Source: Macrotrachela quadricornifera
Taxonomy: Eukaryota; Rotifera; Eurotatoria; Philodinida; Philodinidae
Assembly: GCA_022393335.1 (NCBI GenBank)
Contig: JAJEKB010021279.1
Coordinates: forward strand, 1,357,960 to 1,421,959
DNA: 64,000 bases
Reading direction: 5' to 3'
Part shown: positions 1 to 11,867 of the stretch, piece after piece
How positions within the stretch are numbered: position 1 is the first letter of the stretch
Layout: every line of letters starts with the position of its first letter
The notes under the pieces: model-generated
Database searches by the model: none
What the model saw: only the letters and a program-made list of their open reading frames with translations
What the model was told of the DNA's origin: nothing
Made by a program: the position numbers and the translations under genes

Positions 1-1192
1 ATAATTCTTTTCGAGGAATTATCAGGAACATTGCACACTGTGGTAACATTAATCATTGGCGGGAGCCAGATTAATGTTGGCGGTTAATTCTGCCAGTGGG
101 AGATTATTATTCGGTCTTTTCACACTCATCATCACCACACCCTCACCCTCACCCTCACACCCTTCGCAGACATTGTAGACTGCTATGAGAAAGGAAAGGA
201 ACCACAATTAATAGAAAAGAGCTATGTGGCAACAAAGAAAATAAAAATCTGTTGTTCTGGCTGTAATTGATTATTTTATCTTGATTGTTTCAACAAGAAA
301 TATCATGCTATGGAATAAAAGACTCATAAGAAACACATCCAGGGGCAGAGCAGATGACACACTGTGTTTAACTTTCTCCCTAAGAAAAAAGCAAAAGAAA
401 GTGTTTTTCTATACAGTTTCTCGTTAAACTATAGCGTCGCCCACTGGCGGGCAACATCGTCTCGAAAAGGTTAAAACTTCTTTATATTACAGGGAAATAT
501 TTTTGGAGTAAGTTCTAATAAACATTGTGTCGAATGAGAAACATGAGAATCTGTTAATTATGATTGATTTATTACAAGTGAAAGATGTTTGTACAATATT
601 CTCATGAAATAGCCATTTTTTTATGATACTATTTTTGATCAGACATTGAAGTTCTGAGGATAAAATCTTTCTTTGTTGAGTTGAAGAAAAAGATCAGTTA
701 TTTTTATATTTTTTTTTCGATCTTTGGAAGAAAGAAACAATTCCGATGGAAATAGTTCAGCTAGTAAATCGACTTAATATGAAATAGTCATTAACAGCAT
801 ATTTTATTAAACAGAAAGATAAAATATCTTTTATATATCGTTTTGAAATTCATTGAGCCTAAATCACAATTATAGTTTAATGCTCGTTTATTTATTTTTT
901 AATTATTTTGCATCATTTTATATTATTTCTAAACGTAAATTAATCATTATGAAACTTGAAATAAATTAGCAGAGAATATTATCGTTTACTATAAAACAAT
1001 AGTCTAAAAAGGTACTAAATGATGTATTCAAATTTAATAGTTTCTATCGACCATTGAAATAACATTTTAAATGATCAAAAAAACAGCTATAATTATGGTC
1101 ATCTTGAAATATTGATTCCAATGTATAGAAATTCCATGATTTGCTGGTGTTGTTGCTTCTACAAATATCAACAGAGAAAAATATTAATTCTA
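1..1192. other. Non-coding AT-rich stretch
   Basis: No coding exon was found on either strand. A perfect 10-bp inverted repeat, AACATTAATC at 45-54 and GATTAATGTT at 69-78, encloses a 14-nt loop. A short CACCCT-type simple repeat lies around 136-165. The rest looks like ordinary AT-rich intergenic DNA downstream of the NHL gene. Confidence 0.6.
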
Positions 1193-2620
1193 TTAAAAAT
1201 AAATGATCGAAAAAAAAGAACCTGTATGATGTGTTTCAATATCATAACACAGTTGATTTTCGATAATCATGAACATTTGAACACGATTGTTTTGAGAATC
1301 ACATACATAAAGATTGCCTGTATTATCAAATGCTAAATCGGTTGGACTTTTAAATTGATTATTTTCACCTACAGATAATTATAATAGAAAAAATAATTGT
1401 TTGTAAAATTTCTGCATATACAACAAAATAATATTTAATCTAAATTTTTCTTTAGAATTAAACTTAATTATGATATCAATAAGAAAGAATCATTATTAAT
1501 TTGTGATACAATCTTTTTTAGTAGAAAATGAGCGAATTTATCGAAGTTTTAATAATATCTAGATCAAGTCAAGCTTATAGTACTGACAGCTGATATGTAA
1601 CAACCATTGGATGTCCTTCACTATTGTTTAATAGTTAAAAATTCTGCACTCAGATATTTGAAGTTATCATTTTTTTTTGATCGTAATGAAAATAATAAAA
1701 CAGAAAGAAATATACACACCTTCGTTACCAACTATAGTTTCACCTTCGGTTACGTTAAATTGCCATCGCTGAATTCGACGATTGCCTGTATCAGCAATGT
1801 AAATAGTTTCAGTTTCTTCATCGACTAATACAGCATTTGGATTAGATAATAATGCAATATCACTACCTGCAACACCATTAATCGAACCAGCTATTGTATT
1901 ACCTTGTTTTGCATCCTTGGACCACTTTTGAATCCGATGTAACATAGAATCAGCAATATACAATGAATCACTAATTTTGTCGATATATATACCATTAGGC
2001 ATAGACAAACGTTCATCTAATGATCTATTGTAATTTGCTAAACCAGCTACAACTTCAATAGTATGTGTATTAGAAGACCACTTGACCACGCGATCTTTAG
2101 CAGATTCAACCATGTAAATATTTTTTTCTTTGTCGATTGATATACCCGAACAGAAATCACAGGTATCTACCACTTGTCTGATTGGATTTGCTCCAGAAAT
2201 CCATTTTTCTACTCGATGAGCTGGTATTGAAAATGAAACATAAATTATTGGTTCATTATCACCATCTACAAATATTCGACGTGGTTCAGCTTCGGTTTTT
2301 GCAAAAGTAGTACCAATAATTGATGGTTGAATGAGATCAAATTTTTGAATGCGAAAATTAAATGTATCAGCAACATACAATGTGTTTGTAGGTTTATGAA
2401 TTGAAATACCAAGAGGTCGATTGAGTTCATCAGTAGAATTACCACGTTCACCAGTACCTGCTATTGTAATACCTGTCTTATTCCATCTTGCACAAGGACT
2501 AATTTTAATCGATATGATAGATGACGAACAGCAAATGATGATAACTATAAAATTAAGTATTACAATGATTTCATTTCACTTATGTCTAAACTTACAAATA
2601 TAAATTATAAGATTTTGCAT
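1193..2620 (-). CDS. Secreted NHL-repeat beta-propeller protein
   Basis: Three exons join in frame: 2596-2620, 1720-2544 and 1193-1368, giving 341 residues with GT-AG introns. The start at 2620 was chosen because a GTAAGT donor follows 25 bases later and restores a hydrophobic N-terminus (MQNLIIYIFIIICCSSSIIS), which is a signal peptide or anchor. The body holds six NHL-like blades; clear ones read LYVADTFNFRIQKF, LYIADSMLHRIQKW, IYIADTGNRRIQRW and LYVCDSQNNRVQMF. Known for the family: NHL repeats form ligand-binding propellers, and bdelloid genomes carry many such secreted or anchored copies. No RING or B-box is present, so it is not a TRIM protein. The ligand is unknown. Confidence 0.85.
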
Positions 2621-3985
2621 TATTTAGTCTTTTAGATTTAGTTTTCGTAATGAGAAAATTACAAAATGAAACATAACAACATGTATAGAAGAGGATAGAA
2701 ATCATGCGTAAGTTAGATACATAAAAAAGAATATTTATGTGTGCAGCATCTGTTCAGTAAATATCGTAAAAAGTGGAAACAGTTTTTTTTGAACCTATTC
2801 GACTTTTAAATATTATTCCGGAATAATTCAAGGACTTTCTAATCTTTTTTTTTACAAGAACATAAGATAAATTATTAATCTAATTTTTGACGTAATAACA
2901 TAGGTTTAAAACGAATGAAATTATTAAATATAATATGAATAAACAGATAAATACTACTTATACGTCATAGTTATTATTTTTCTTTTTCTAATCAAATATT
3001 ATGATTGTTAATTGATATAAAACTAATTTTTGCTTATTAACATATAAATTTACTATAAAAACAAAATTGTCTGCCATATTTGAATATGAAAATATCTTTT
3101 TATTTAATTCTCTAATATCCCATACGAATAGTACTGATGAAAAAAACACAAAATATATCTCAAATAAAAATAAATTCATCATCATATGTCCTATTTTTTT
3201 ACTATACTCAAAATACAACATAATAAATTGACAATATTAGTTTTAATTCCTGTACAATAGTCAATATGATTTTTTTTATGAGATTATATATTTTCACAGA
3301 TAGGAAAAAACAATGTACAATGAAATTAGAAAATATTGAAAAACAAAATGATTAATTTTTTTTTCCAATCTATACTATTTATCAGCATCCAAGAACAAAA
3401 ATGATTTATCCTTTTCTTATGTATTTCTGTATCTACAAATACATGAGCTTAAAACAAGATTTATATTCGATAAACCATCTATACAAGATTAGGAGAAGAA
3501 AAAGAGAATAGATAGATGAATGATCGACACTTCAACTTGACAAATTAGCTTCCTATTTATCATAAATTTTTAATCTATCTATGAATAAAATTTTTTGTTA
3601 ACACTTGTTGTGATATTTCAAAAAAACTCTCTCTATCCTCATCTCTATTAATTAATTTTATATTTCCATAATATGTACTATATAATTCATAATCAATCGA
3701 TATTTAACTGAAATCTAACTACTATATATGTAATTCAAGATTAATCCGTAATAGTTGACACTTATGAATCATCATATAGACGAAAGAATTATTAACCTTC
3801 TCTTTGACGTGATTGTATTTATCTTTTCTGTAAATGACGTCATAAGAAGTGAATATAATCATGGCGTAATCACAACCCACACGCTTTTTTTTGTTTCTTA
3901 AATAGCATAAAAGTATATCAATTACCATCATATATTCGTAGGTGTCTTATCAAATTTAATTCATATTCGAATCAACTGTTCTTCA
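2621..3985. other. Intergenic AT-rich DNA
   Basis: This lies between the start of the NHL gene on the minus strand and the EF-hand gene on the plus strand, so it holds two divergent promoters. Long A and T tracts are present. I see no convincing exon, RNA gene or repeat. Confidence 0.5.
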
Positions 3986-4568
3986 ATGGAACAATTAGAA
4001 AATTTCGGTCCAAATGATGTTCAAAATGGAACACTTGCACAAATGTTTCGTAATGCTGGTATTAATGATGTTCATTCTTATATTGATGTTGTACGTCAAG
4101 AAAATATCGATTTCAATGATCAATCAACATCTATGATTAATAATAATAACGATTCTAATTCTCAAAAATCATCAGTTCAATCAAATCGATTAGGAAATTT
4201 TTTAAATAATGCTCAAGAAATGTTTGATAAACGTAGTAATGGTAAAAATGGTCTTAGTAATGTGAAACAAATGTATCAAATGGTAAATAAAAACAACATC
4301 TTTTTTTTTTTTAATTCTATCTTTATTTTTATTTTAGTATAAATCATTAGATAAAAATGGTGATGGTAAAATAACAGTTGAAGATGTCGAAATTCTTTTA
4401 AAAGAAATGGGTCTTGGATTTGTTAGTAAACATTTAGCACGTGCTATATTTAATATTGTTGATACAAATCATAATGGACAATTAGATTTTCGTGATTTAT
4501 TAGCATTAACAAGTCTTCTTAAAAGTTTATCATCATCATCATCATCATCTTCATCAGTCAGATATTAA
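3986..4568 (+). CDS. EF-hand calcium-binding protein, 175 aa
   Basis: Two exons, 3986-4282 and 4338-4568, are split by a 55-bp intron in phase 0. The N-terminal 100 residues are polar and Asn/Gln-rich with no recognised domain. The C-terminal part has a pair of EF-hands with loops DKNGDGKITVED and DTNHNGQLDFRD. Both place acidic residues at the calcium-coordinating positions; the second is weaker at its last positions. It ends in a Ser run encoded by TCA/TCT repeats. It probably acts as a small calcium sensor. The specific orthologue is not recognised. It converges on the TNFAIP8-like gene, with 133 bp between the stop codons. Confidence 0.85.
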
Positions 4569-4635
4569 CTTTTATTTTTTTTTTTCAATAATAATAATAA
4601 AAAGCAAAAAGAAAAGAAGAACAAAAATTATATTC

Positions 4636-4641
4636 AATAAA
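4636..4641 (+). terminator. Poly(A) signal AATAAA of EF-hand gene
   Basis: AATAAA lies 68 bp after the EF-hand stop codon. It sits only about 25 bp from the opposite-strand signal of the convergent gene, so the two 3' ends are very close or overlap. Confidence 0.5.
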
Positions 4642-4666
4642 TACAATTATGAATGTTTATAATTTC

Positions 4667-4672
4667 TTTATT
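4667..4672 (-). terminator. Poly(A) signal of TNFAIP8-like gene
   Basis: TTTATT on the plus strand reads AATAAA on the minus strand, about 30 bp past the TNFAIP8-like stop codon, the usual spacing. Confidence 0.5.
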
Positions 4673-4701
4673 TTTGTTTTAAATTTTTTCTTCATATTGA
4701 A

Positions 4702-5649
4702 TTAAAGGTATCCAGCATCCATTAAAGTATGCATATCTTCTACAATTTCTTTAATAATTGCACGATTTATTGTTGAATTTGGATTAAATGAATATTCAAG
4801 AAATTGTAAATTTGATACATAATTAAAAACATAATCAATTCGAGCATGAGATTTTTGTGTTAAATGTATTGAAATTATTTTATGTGTTAAATCTTGACAT
4901 TCTTTACACATACGTGTTAAAACTGAACGATCAAATTTAAAATCAACTTCATAAAATGTTATTATAGATTTAGCTAATGAATGAAAACGATTACGAAATT
5001 CATCAATTAATTTCATTTCATTTTCACTAAATAAATCATTTTTATATAAAATACCCATTTTAACAATTGTTTTTATTATTGATTTAAGTAATTTGTCAGC
5101 ATCTTTTTTACCTGAATAATTACGTACTAATTTATGTAAATTATCTAATATACGACCACTTGTTTCATCAATAAAGATTTTTGCAACAGATTTTGAAGAT
5201 AATTTACTAGAGAAGCAAAAAAAAAGGAAATATTTCATATTTTAATAAGGTAAAAGAGTGACAGTTACCTTAATAATTTCTTTTGAGCACGTACACCAAG
5301 ACTTAGAGCAGAAGCATTCGTTGGAATTTCTTCTTCATCAGCTAGAGAAAAAAAATAAAATTATTTATAATCTGATTAAATTAACTATTGAAAAAAAAAT
5401 ATTTAATAAAACTTTTTAGTTTTTTTTTTATTAATGAGAATTTACATACACTTTTTAATACTATATCATGTTACTATTATATAATAACAATTTAATTATA
5501 AAGTAAATAATTTTTGAGTATATGCAATATTAACAGACATTGAAATTTGAATACTTACATTCAGCAGTTGCTTCTAATTGTCGAGCAAGTTGTTGTGAAA
5601 TAGAAGTTGTTTGTGATAATTCTTGTTTATTATTCGATTTCGATGACAT
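4702..5649 (-). CDS. TNFAIP8-like (TIPE family) protein
   Basis: Three exons, 5559-5649, 5269-5341 and 4702-5206, join in frame to 222 residues, slightly longer than the roughly 190-200 of vertebrate TIPE proteins because of a Gln/Ser-rich N-terminal extension. Family blocks are clear: LGVRAQKKLLS, SKSVAKIFIDETSG, VDFKFDRSVLTRMCKECQDL and HLTQKSHARIDYVFNYVS. Known for the family: TIPE proteins are cytosolic helical bundles with a central hydrophobic cavity that carries phosphoinositides and tunes cell survival, migration and immune signalling. The domain is complete, so it is probably functional. Which vertebrate paralogue it matches best cannot be said. Confidence 0.93.
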
Positions 5650-8583
5650 ACTTCAATTTTTATTATATAAATATATCAAAAAAATACTATCACCATTTCA
5701 ATGTTAATATAAAGAAAATAGGCGATAGAAAAACATGGTAGTGACTTCTATAAATGAGTGAATGTGATGTGTTCAGCTTCACTGATGTTATTTTTTCTTC
5801 TGTCGAGTTTTTTTTTTTCTCTCTCTCTGCTTTCCGGACGTCTCCCGTTTTGTGAGGAAGATGACGAGCGCGAGAGAAAAAGAAAAAAAAACGAGTAGAA
5901 AAAAGTCTAGAAAAAAAAAAGATTTCAAGTTTAATATATTACTCAACAAAGTTAAGCAGATGTTCGGGGTTTTTTTCTCACCTAAGAGAAGAAAAAAACA
6001 AACAATTTTTTTTTAACTCAAGAAAAAAAAAAGAAATAGTCGAAGTATTGCTATGATAATGTAAATATAAGAGGAAGAAAAAAAAAAAAAGAAGCAAAGC
6101 GTCATATTTTTTTCCCTAGAAGAAAAAAAATTACGAAGAACAGAAAAAGAAAAAAAATATTGTAATATTCGACGTGCAAGTGACGTATCATGAATCATCG
6201 CCTACGCATTTTCTACTTAATTGAAAATATTTGTCCACTTACATTTTATTGAACTTTATTATTTATTGTAAATTTTTATCTTTTGATCAATTAATTATAG
6301 AAACAAATAAGCAAATGAAAAAATATATTTTGTATTTTTATGGTTTCAAAAGAATTATATTTAAAGAAAAATATATCTCGTAATGAAACAAGATAAAATT
6401 TATCTTTTAATAGAACATATAATAGTATCACTTATGTAAAAAAAATAATTGAATCAAAAGTACTCTTTTTTTTATTAACTAAATATTTCAAAAACTTCTC
6501 TTTTTCTTGTGAATTGATTGAAGAACAAACTTGAGAAAAGTATTTTCTTTTTTACAATAAGAAACAGCCTTTTAAATACAAATCAAGATTGGTAGAAATA
6601 ATTGACGAGGATTAAATACTATTTTTTTATTATTTTAATTACAACAAACATATCAAATAACATGTTTGGCTTCTATTTACTTGATTTTGTATCATTCGTT
6701 AGATGAACTAAGAATTAATTTTAAATACCGGATGGGTCATAATGATTATGATATCTGGTATTCTGCCATTATTTCGATACACATAAATCATATAATCTAG
6801 ATTTTCTTTTCAAAAGATGTGCCGTGCAAAGCTTGACAAAAATTATAAGAACAAATCCCTATTTACTTGTTTTAATGATGTTTCTAATAATCGAAATGAA
6901 TAGGTCATACAATAGTTCTATGTCTCACTGTATCTAGCATAGTAACATTATATGAAAGACTTTATTTTGCTAATATCTCAATTTAGATAATTGATAACAC
7001 ATTGGTTTTTTTGTCAGAAGATGCGCCCATAGAGGTCGCACGAAGGACCTAAGATTGGGGGTGGGTGGGGGTGTAAAAGGGATTTTTGCAATAAAGCTTC
7101 GCAAAAAAATGCGAAAACGTATTAAAAATATACTGTTTTCGCTTAAAAAAATGAAAAATTTTCAGTTATTGAGGGGATGGGCACCCTTCACTCCCCTCAC
7201 TCGCGCAGCTCCTGAATATAATTATAGTAAGAAAAAAGAAGGATAAACTTATGCGTTTTCGATTCTGTTTCACTAAGATGTTGTCATTCATTTGTATTTT
7301 ATTTTTATTTCAAACAATATATTGATACTGTTTACTTTTCTTTGTTGTATATTTTTTTTTAAATTTGAATAATTATCTGCTTAAAAAGTCGAGAAAAGTT
7401 AAATCCAAGTTTATCTTTAATTTTCATTCAACTTCTTTTCTTCTTGATTACGATTGTATTTTATAGTTTTTTATACGTGCTTTTCATATTAACTCACATC
7501 AATCGCTGTGATTAATTTATTAAAGAAAAGACATCTTGTGATTTAAAATGCTTTTCAGTTGCCTATATAATCACGAAGAAATATTTTTGTTTTATAAATA
7601 TATTTGCGTAAACGAAAACATGTAATCTATTAATCATATTTAAACTTGAAAATTACCTTCATAGTCCAAAAAATGGAACATTAGTTAAATTACCTTCTCA
7701 ACAATCTTTCGTTACGATAGAAGTCTTGTCAAGCAATAGAACGATGCGTTGATCGATGATAATGATGTATTATTACTTTTTCTTTCTCTATTGTTTCCCG
7801 TCTGCATAGTGAGATCTGTTATATAGATTAGAAAAACAGGAGTTCTACAATCATCTAACAAAGTTCACATGACATGTAAGACTTTTATTAAAATTCTTTT
7901 AATAAAAGAACTTGTTGTCATTTCCTTTTGACATTATAATAGAGGAATAAAACATCATAAAACTCATTTACATTTCATTACTTTCAAAAGTTCTATTTAG
8001 CTACACATTTATCAATATGTATCTCTTCACGATTTTATTTTTCTTTATTTGTCTTTATTGATATCATTTATTACTTGTGGTATGTACTGGATATGATTTT
8101 ACTTTTTCTTTCACCAATTATTATTATTATGTTTTTTTTCGAAAACTAAAGATAAAAATGATGCCAATCAAAATTCGTAATCGAATACTTTAATTCAATT
8201 TTCAACAATGTTAGATGAGGAAGAAATAATAAATAATGACAAAGAAAATGATGAAGAACATTTTTTTCTAACACGAGCAGCAGAATTTTCAAGAATTGGT
8301 CGACATCTTTATCATTTTCTCGTTTTCATCGTTAAGCTTAACATTCAGTTTGAAGCAATTGTTTTGATTTCGTCGATAAGCCCGACCAACTGATTCGATC
8401 AATTTTGAGAAATGATCGTCTGCTTGTACTTTACATATAAAATCTCCCGATTTGTGGTCACTCAGTGACAGTGACATCTTTCCTTTATTTGCAACATTAG
8501 TTGTTCAATAGTTTATCACGAACAAATAGGCGGACATACACAAAGAAGAATTACCATTGTCATTGTCATTTTTGTATTTCAAC
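5650..8583. other. Intergenic region with promoter-like island and a repeat
   Basis: A locally GC-richer stretch around 5815-5880, flanked by CT and GA tracts, lies just upstream of the TNFAIP8-like start and is a plausible TATA-less promoter. Long A/T tracts follow to 6150. A G-rich interspersed repeat occupies about 7026-7217. The remainder, 7220-8583, shows no supported gene. Confidence 0.45.
7026..7217. repeat. Interspersed repeat ending in CTCGCGCAGCTCCTGAAT
   Basis: Its base composition is unlike the surroundings, with a run GGGGGTGGGTGGGGGTG near 7056-7073 and a C-rich end. The last 21 bases (7197-7217) recur with one change at 10431-10451, where they interrupt a pseudogene. This marks a mobile or duplicated sequence. 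The element class is unknown. Confidence 0.5.
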
Positions 8584-9717
8584 ATGGAAGAAATGCAAAA
8601 CTACGCTGATTTCCGAAAAAGTATTCGAGATTTTCTTCTTTTGAACCCATCCCCATCACCAGCTGATACAGTTGCTATTCTCGAACGACTAGAAACCCAA
8701 GTATTTGACATATGCTCGTCTTTGAGTTCAAATAGACGAAAAAAATAACGATCTGATCAAAATACTGAAAGAACGTATTGACCTCAGCGACCAACTAAAT
8801 ATGACGAAAGAATCAACAAATAAAATCATTAAATGCTACAACATGTCCATGAAAGCTGCGTCATATACCATCGCACAAACAATCATAGAAATGATTGCGC
8901 GTGAGTATGCACAAGAAATTTATTTGTCTGTGGAAAAACTCATGCACCAATTTCATCTCGAGAAGAAGTATTCGGTGAGTTATCGATCATTAACTTATTC
9001 TGATCGAAATTATATATTTTCTTTTGGAAGAATAATTGGAAAATCATTGATTTGGTGCAACAAGCAAAGACACGATCATTTTGGGATAAAATTACACCAA
9101 TAGAACAAAACAATCTTGATCTTTATCTTAAATGGCATTATCAAAGTTTACATAAGAAAAATTTTGTTCCAGCGAATGATGTGTTAAAACATCTGTGGAC
9201 TAAATCGAAATCAACTGGTATAGTAACAAGTCTCACACATCCTAAATTTGGCTCATTTTCGGATAAAATCGAACATATCGAAGTAAATGTTGCGATAAAG
9301 AGTGTTTCGAAAAATATTTTATTATAATTGAAGCTTTTCTTAATTAAATTAATATCGATAATTTTTCTTCTTACTATAGACATCATTCATAAACCTCTAC
9401 CATACGTTGTCTGAAGTGATTCACAATGCTAGTCTTTCATATGAAGATGATAAATTACCAATCCCAGATCTTAGTGAAGGTCAATTCAGCCGATCTGATG
9501 CCTTGGCTCTTGGTAAGTTACATCAAATTTCACTTTATCATTTTTCTTTTTTTCTGATCTAGCTTCATTCTATAAAATGACATTACCAAATATTGAATAT
9601 GAATTCGTTACAAATATCGTCCATTTCTCTTCTGATCCAGCAAATTTATTTAATTGTATGAATTTAAACAATAGTATGAACATGTGTACTACCGCAATGA
9701 ATGGAACAAATGAATAA
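8584..9717 (+). pseudogene. Unrecognised four-exon gene with one frameshift
   Basis: The exons are 8584-8974, 9031-9282, 9380-9512 and 9563-9717, with introns of 56, 97 and 50 bp and good donors (GTGAGT, GTAAAT, GTAAGT). All phases agree only if one base is removed from the A7 run at about 8739-8745. In the sequence as given, the frame stops at 8748. The corrected product would be about 309 residues, starting MEEMQNYADF and ending MNGTNE. The second exon is charged and aromatic (SFWDKITPIEQNN, YLKWHYQSLHKK). I do not recognise a family; there is no signal peptide or membrane segment. Conservation of phase across four exons argues for a real gene, either miscalled by one base or recently broken. 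Confidence 0.6.
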
Positions 9718-11551
9718 TCACTCAAACAAAAATTGTCTGATGGAAATCAAGAAAATGAAATCCAATGAGAGAGAATTTTATGTGGTGGTCATCATGTTTT
9801 CATTCCTCTATCTATCTCAACTTTTTTCTTTCGTTCTTCAGCTTTTTCATGTTTAATATTTTTTCTGTCTGGATTTACCTTTCTTCTCTATTTTTCCTAT
9901 CTATGTGTGAATAATTACTTGTATAAACATATTTGTGCATGTGCTCGTCCATTAGGTATTCTCTTTTTTCTGATAATGAACTTATTATTGTTAAAGAATT
10001 TGATAGTCTATTCGAGCTCAATATTAAGAGAAGTAATATGTGATGAGTTCTTTTCGGTGTTTTGTAGAAGAATAGACCCAATTAAATAATTCTGATTGGT
10101 TTTATCCAGGAAAACATTTTACGTCTGTTCTGCTTCAATCAAATTTTCGTGGAAGGTCAAATAAAATAAATCTAATCTTTGATAAGATTTCTTTATTACG
10201 CTAAAGATTGACTCGTTTCGATTGGGAAACGGGTAAAGTACATATTTCGGATGATTAATTATCCTTTCCTAATGGTGTTCAAATTACTACTGTTAAACAA
10301 TCTGTCTTAGGTTGTGAAACAACTTTAGTTCGTGTGGTACGTCACTGGATTGCTGGCAATAGCTCAACTATTGTTAAAAGTGATATTTTTACTGATAATT
10401 GACTAGGTATTTTCGATAATATTAGATTAATCACTCGCGCGGCTCCTGAATGCGCCAACAAACAATGATTTATATCATATGTTCACGAAATTTTTATTAG
10501 ACAGACTATAGAATACAAAAAAGTTTACCCTCAAATCTTTAATTAAAGTCTCTGACTGGTCTTAGTTAAAATTCCCCTAAAGTTCCCACTTATTGCTTCT
10601 ATACTAAACGATAAATGAAGAAAAAATAAACTTATTTTATTCTTTCTTACAGATGAATGCCATTAATTGTTTTTCGAGTGTCATTTATATAATAAATTGA
10701 ATTAGTCAGCTACTCGAAAACATTTGACTGAACATTTTAATCTTTGTATTTCGATATTGTCAAAAACTTCATTATTATTTGGTAGATTCAAGTATTATAA
10801 TGCCTTAAATCAATATGTCCAAAATTTCATAAATAAATTACTATCATAAAATGAACTTTGTTTTATTTGAGATTTCTACCGGGAAATTGAACAGTTATAT
10901 TCTTAATCATGTATGAAATATCTTGAGACGATAAAGAATAGTTAATATTGTCTTTTATTATTTGACTAACTTTTATCAACAGAAGCCGATCAAAGCGTAG
11001 CGTTTCTTTTTACAAATAGTATTCAATAAAATTCCAAACTTATTGATATTCTCTTCAGTATAGAGATTATTCCATTAATCTCATCTAATCCATTTGCTGT
11101 AGTAAATAAAATGCAATTCTGTTGTCGATGTATACAACGTCTTGAATCGGTCAAATGAAGGAGATTGAAAATCAATTGGGACAAATCAGTTTAATGCTAA
11201 CAAGTAAAGAGTCTATTAATGGTTGAGATGTGCAAGTTGAATACAGCTGAAGAAATCTATGTCATACTGTCGAAAATAGCATCTGATTAAAGATTACTTA
11301 CCATTCTTTACCATCAATCTTAATCCACAAAAGAAAAAAAGACATTATCATTTGCTGTATGTCACTATAAAAAAATCTCTCAATATTTAAAGGACTTATC
11401 TCAACTTTTGCAATTATTAAACTTATTCTTAAACAACAAGATGATCTCATGAGTGCACATTAAAGTTTTATTCGTATACTCTTAATATCTATTTTCAAGC
11501 ATTATAATCTAATCATCTAGGAATTGACAATTTTACATAGTAATAATGAAG
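9718..11551. other. Gene-poor stretch with a pseudogene relic
   Basis: Apart from the APMAP-like relic at 10150-10436 and the short repeat end at 10431-10451, I see no exon. The codon-like texture around 10900-11500 gives no open frame of useful length. Confidence 0.45.
10150..10436 (+). pseudogene. APMAP/strictosidine-synthase-like pseudogene fragment
   Basis: In one frame the stretch reads RLTRFDWETGKVH, then FPNGVQITTVKQSVLGCETT, RVVRHWIAGNSS and FDNIRLI. This order matches the strictosidine-synthase-like propeller core of adipocyte plasma membrane-associated protein (a dilactone hydrolase/arylesterase-like fold). Two in-frame stops break it: TAA at 10256-10258 before the FPNG block, and TGA at 10400-10402 inside the otherwise conserved DN-GI-DNIR block. 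Homology ends abruptly where the CTCGCGC repeat begins at 10431. Only one internal exon's worth is present, so this is a dead partial copy. Confidence 0.7.
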
Positions 11552-11867
11552 GAATTCATGAAGAATATTATTAGTGTTTTTATCTAAATTAATTATTTTC
11601 ATATTTTTATTAATTTCGTTTAATGTTTGTTACTCTTTTAATGCTATAGAACTTACAGAATGCAACAGTTCTAGTTTCAATGAATTAATATCAGAAATAA
11701 AAATGTCGAAAGGTAAAAGCAATTTACAATCGAATGAGATGTCGTCTACTACGAAGTCATTGCCATTTCATTTATTTGATGCAGCTGGAAGAGAAACTAG
11801 TACAATTTATCATGATTCGAAGAAAAAAAAACTACCGAAAAGTATGTATACAGAGTCATATTAATAT
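11552..11867 (+). pseudogene. Small secreted protein ORF with an N-terminal frameshift
   Basis: The long open frame (about 11574-11867) has no ATG ahead of its hydrophobic stretch; an in-frame TGA lies just upstream. The natural start, ATG at 11559, is out of frame by one base. Dropping one T from the T5 run at 11577-11581 would give a typical signal peptide (MKNIISVLSKLIIFIFLLIS) followed by a polar chain with one Cys (TECNSSSFNEL) and a basic tail KKKKLPK. As given the gene cannot be translated, so it is either a recent pseudogene or a sequencing error. Function unknown. Confidence 0.4.

Noticed and set aside
7055..7246. 63-codon frame with a GVGGGVKG start
   Set aside because: It is the translation of the G-rich interspersed repeat, not a gene.
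8289..8477. 62-codon minus-strand frame divergent from the broken gene
   Set aside because: Plausible helix-like residues but no family, no splice partner and no promoter evidence.
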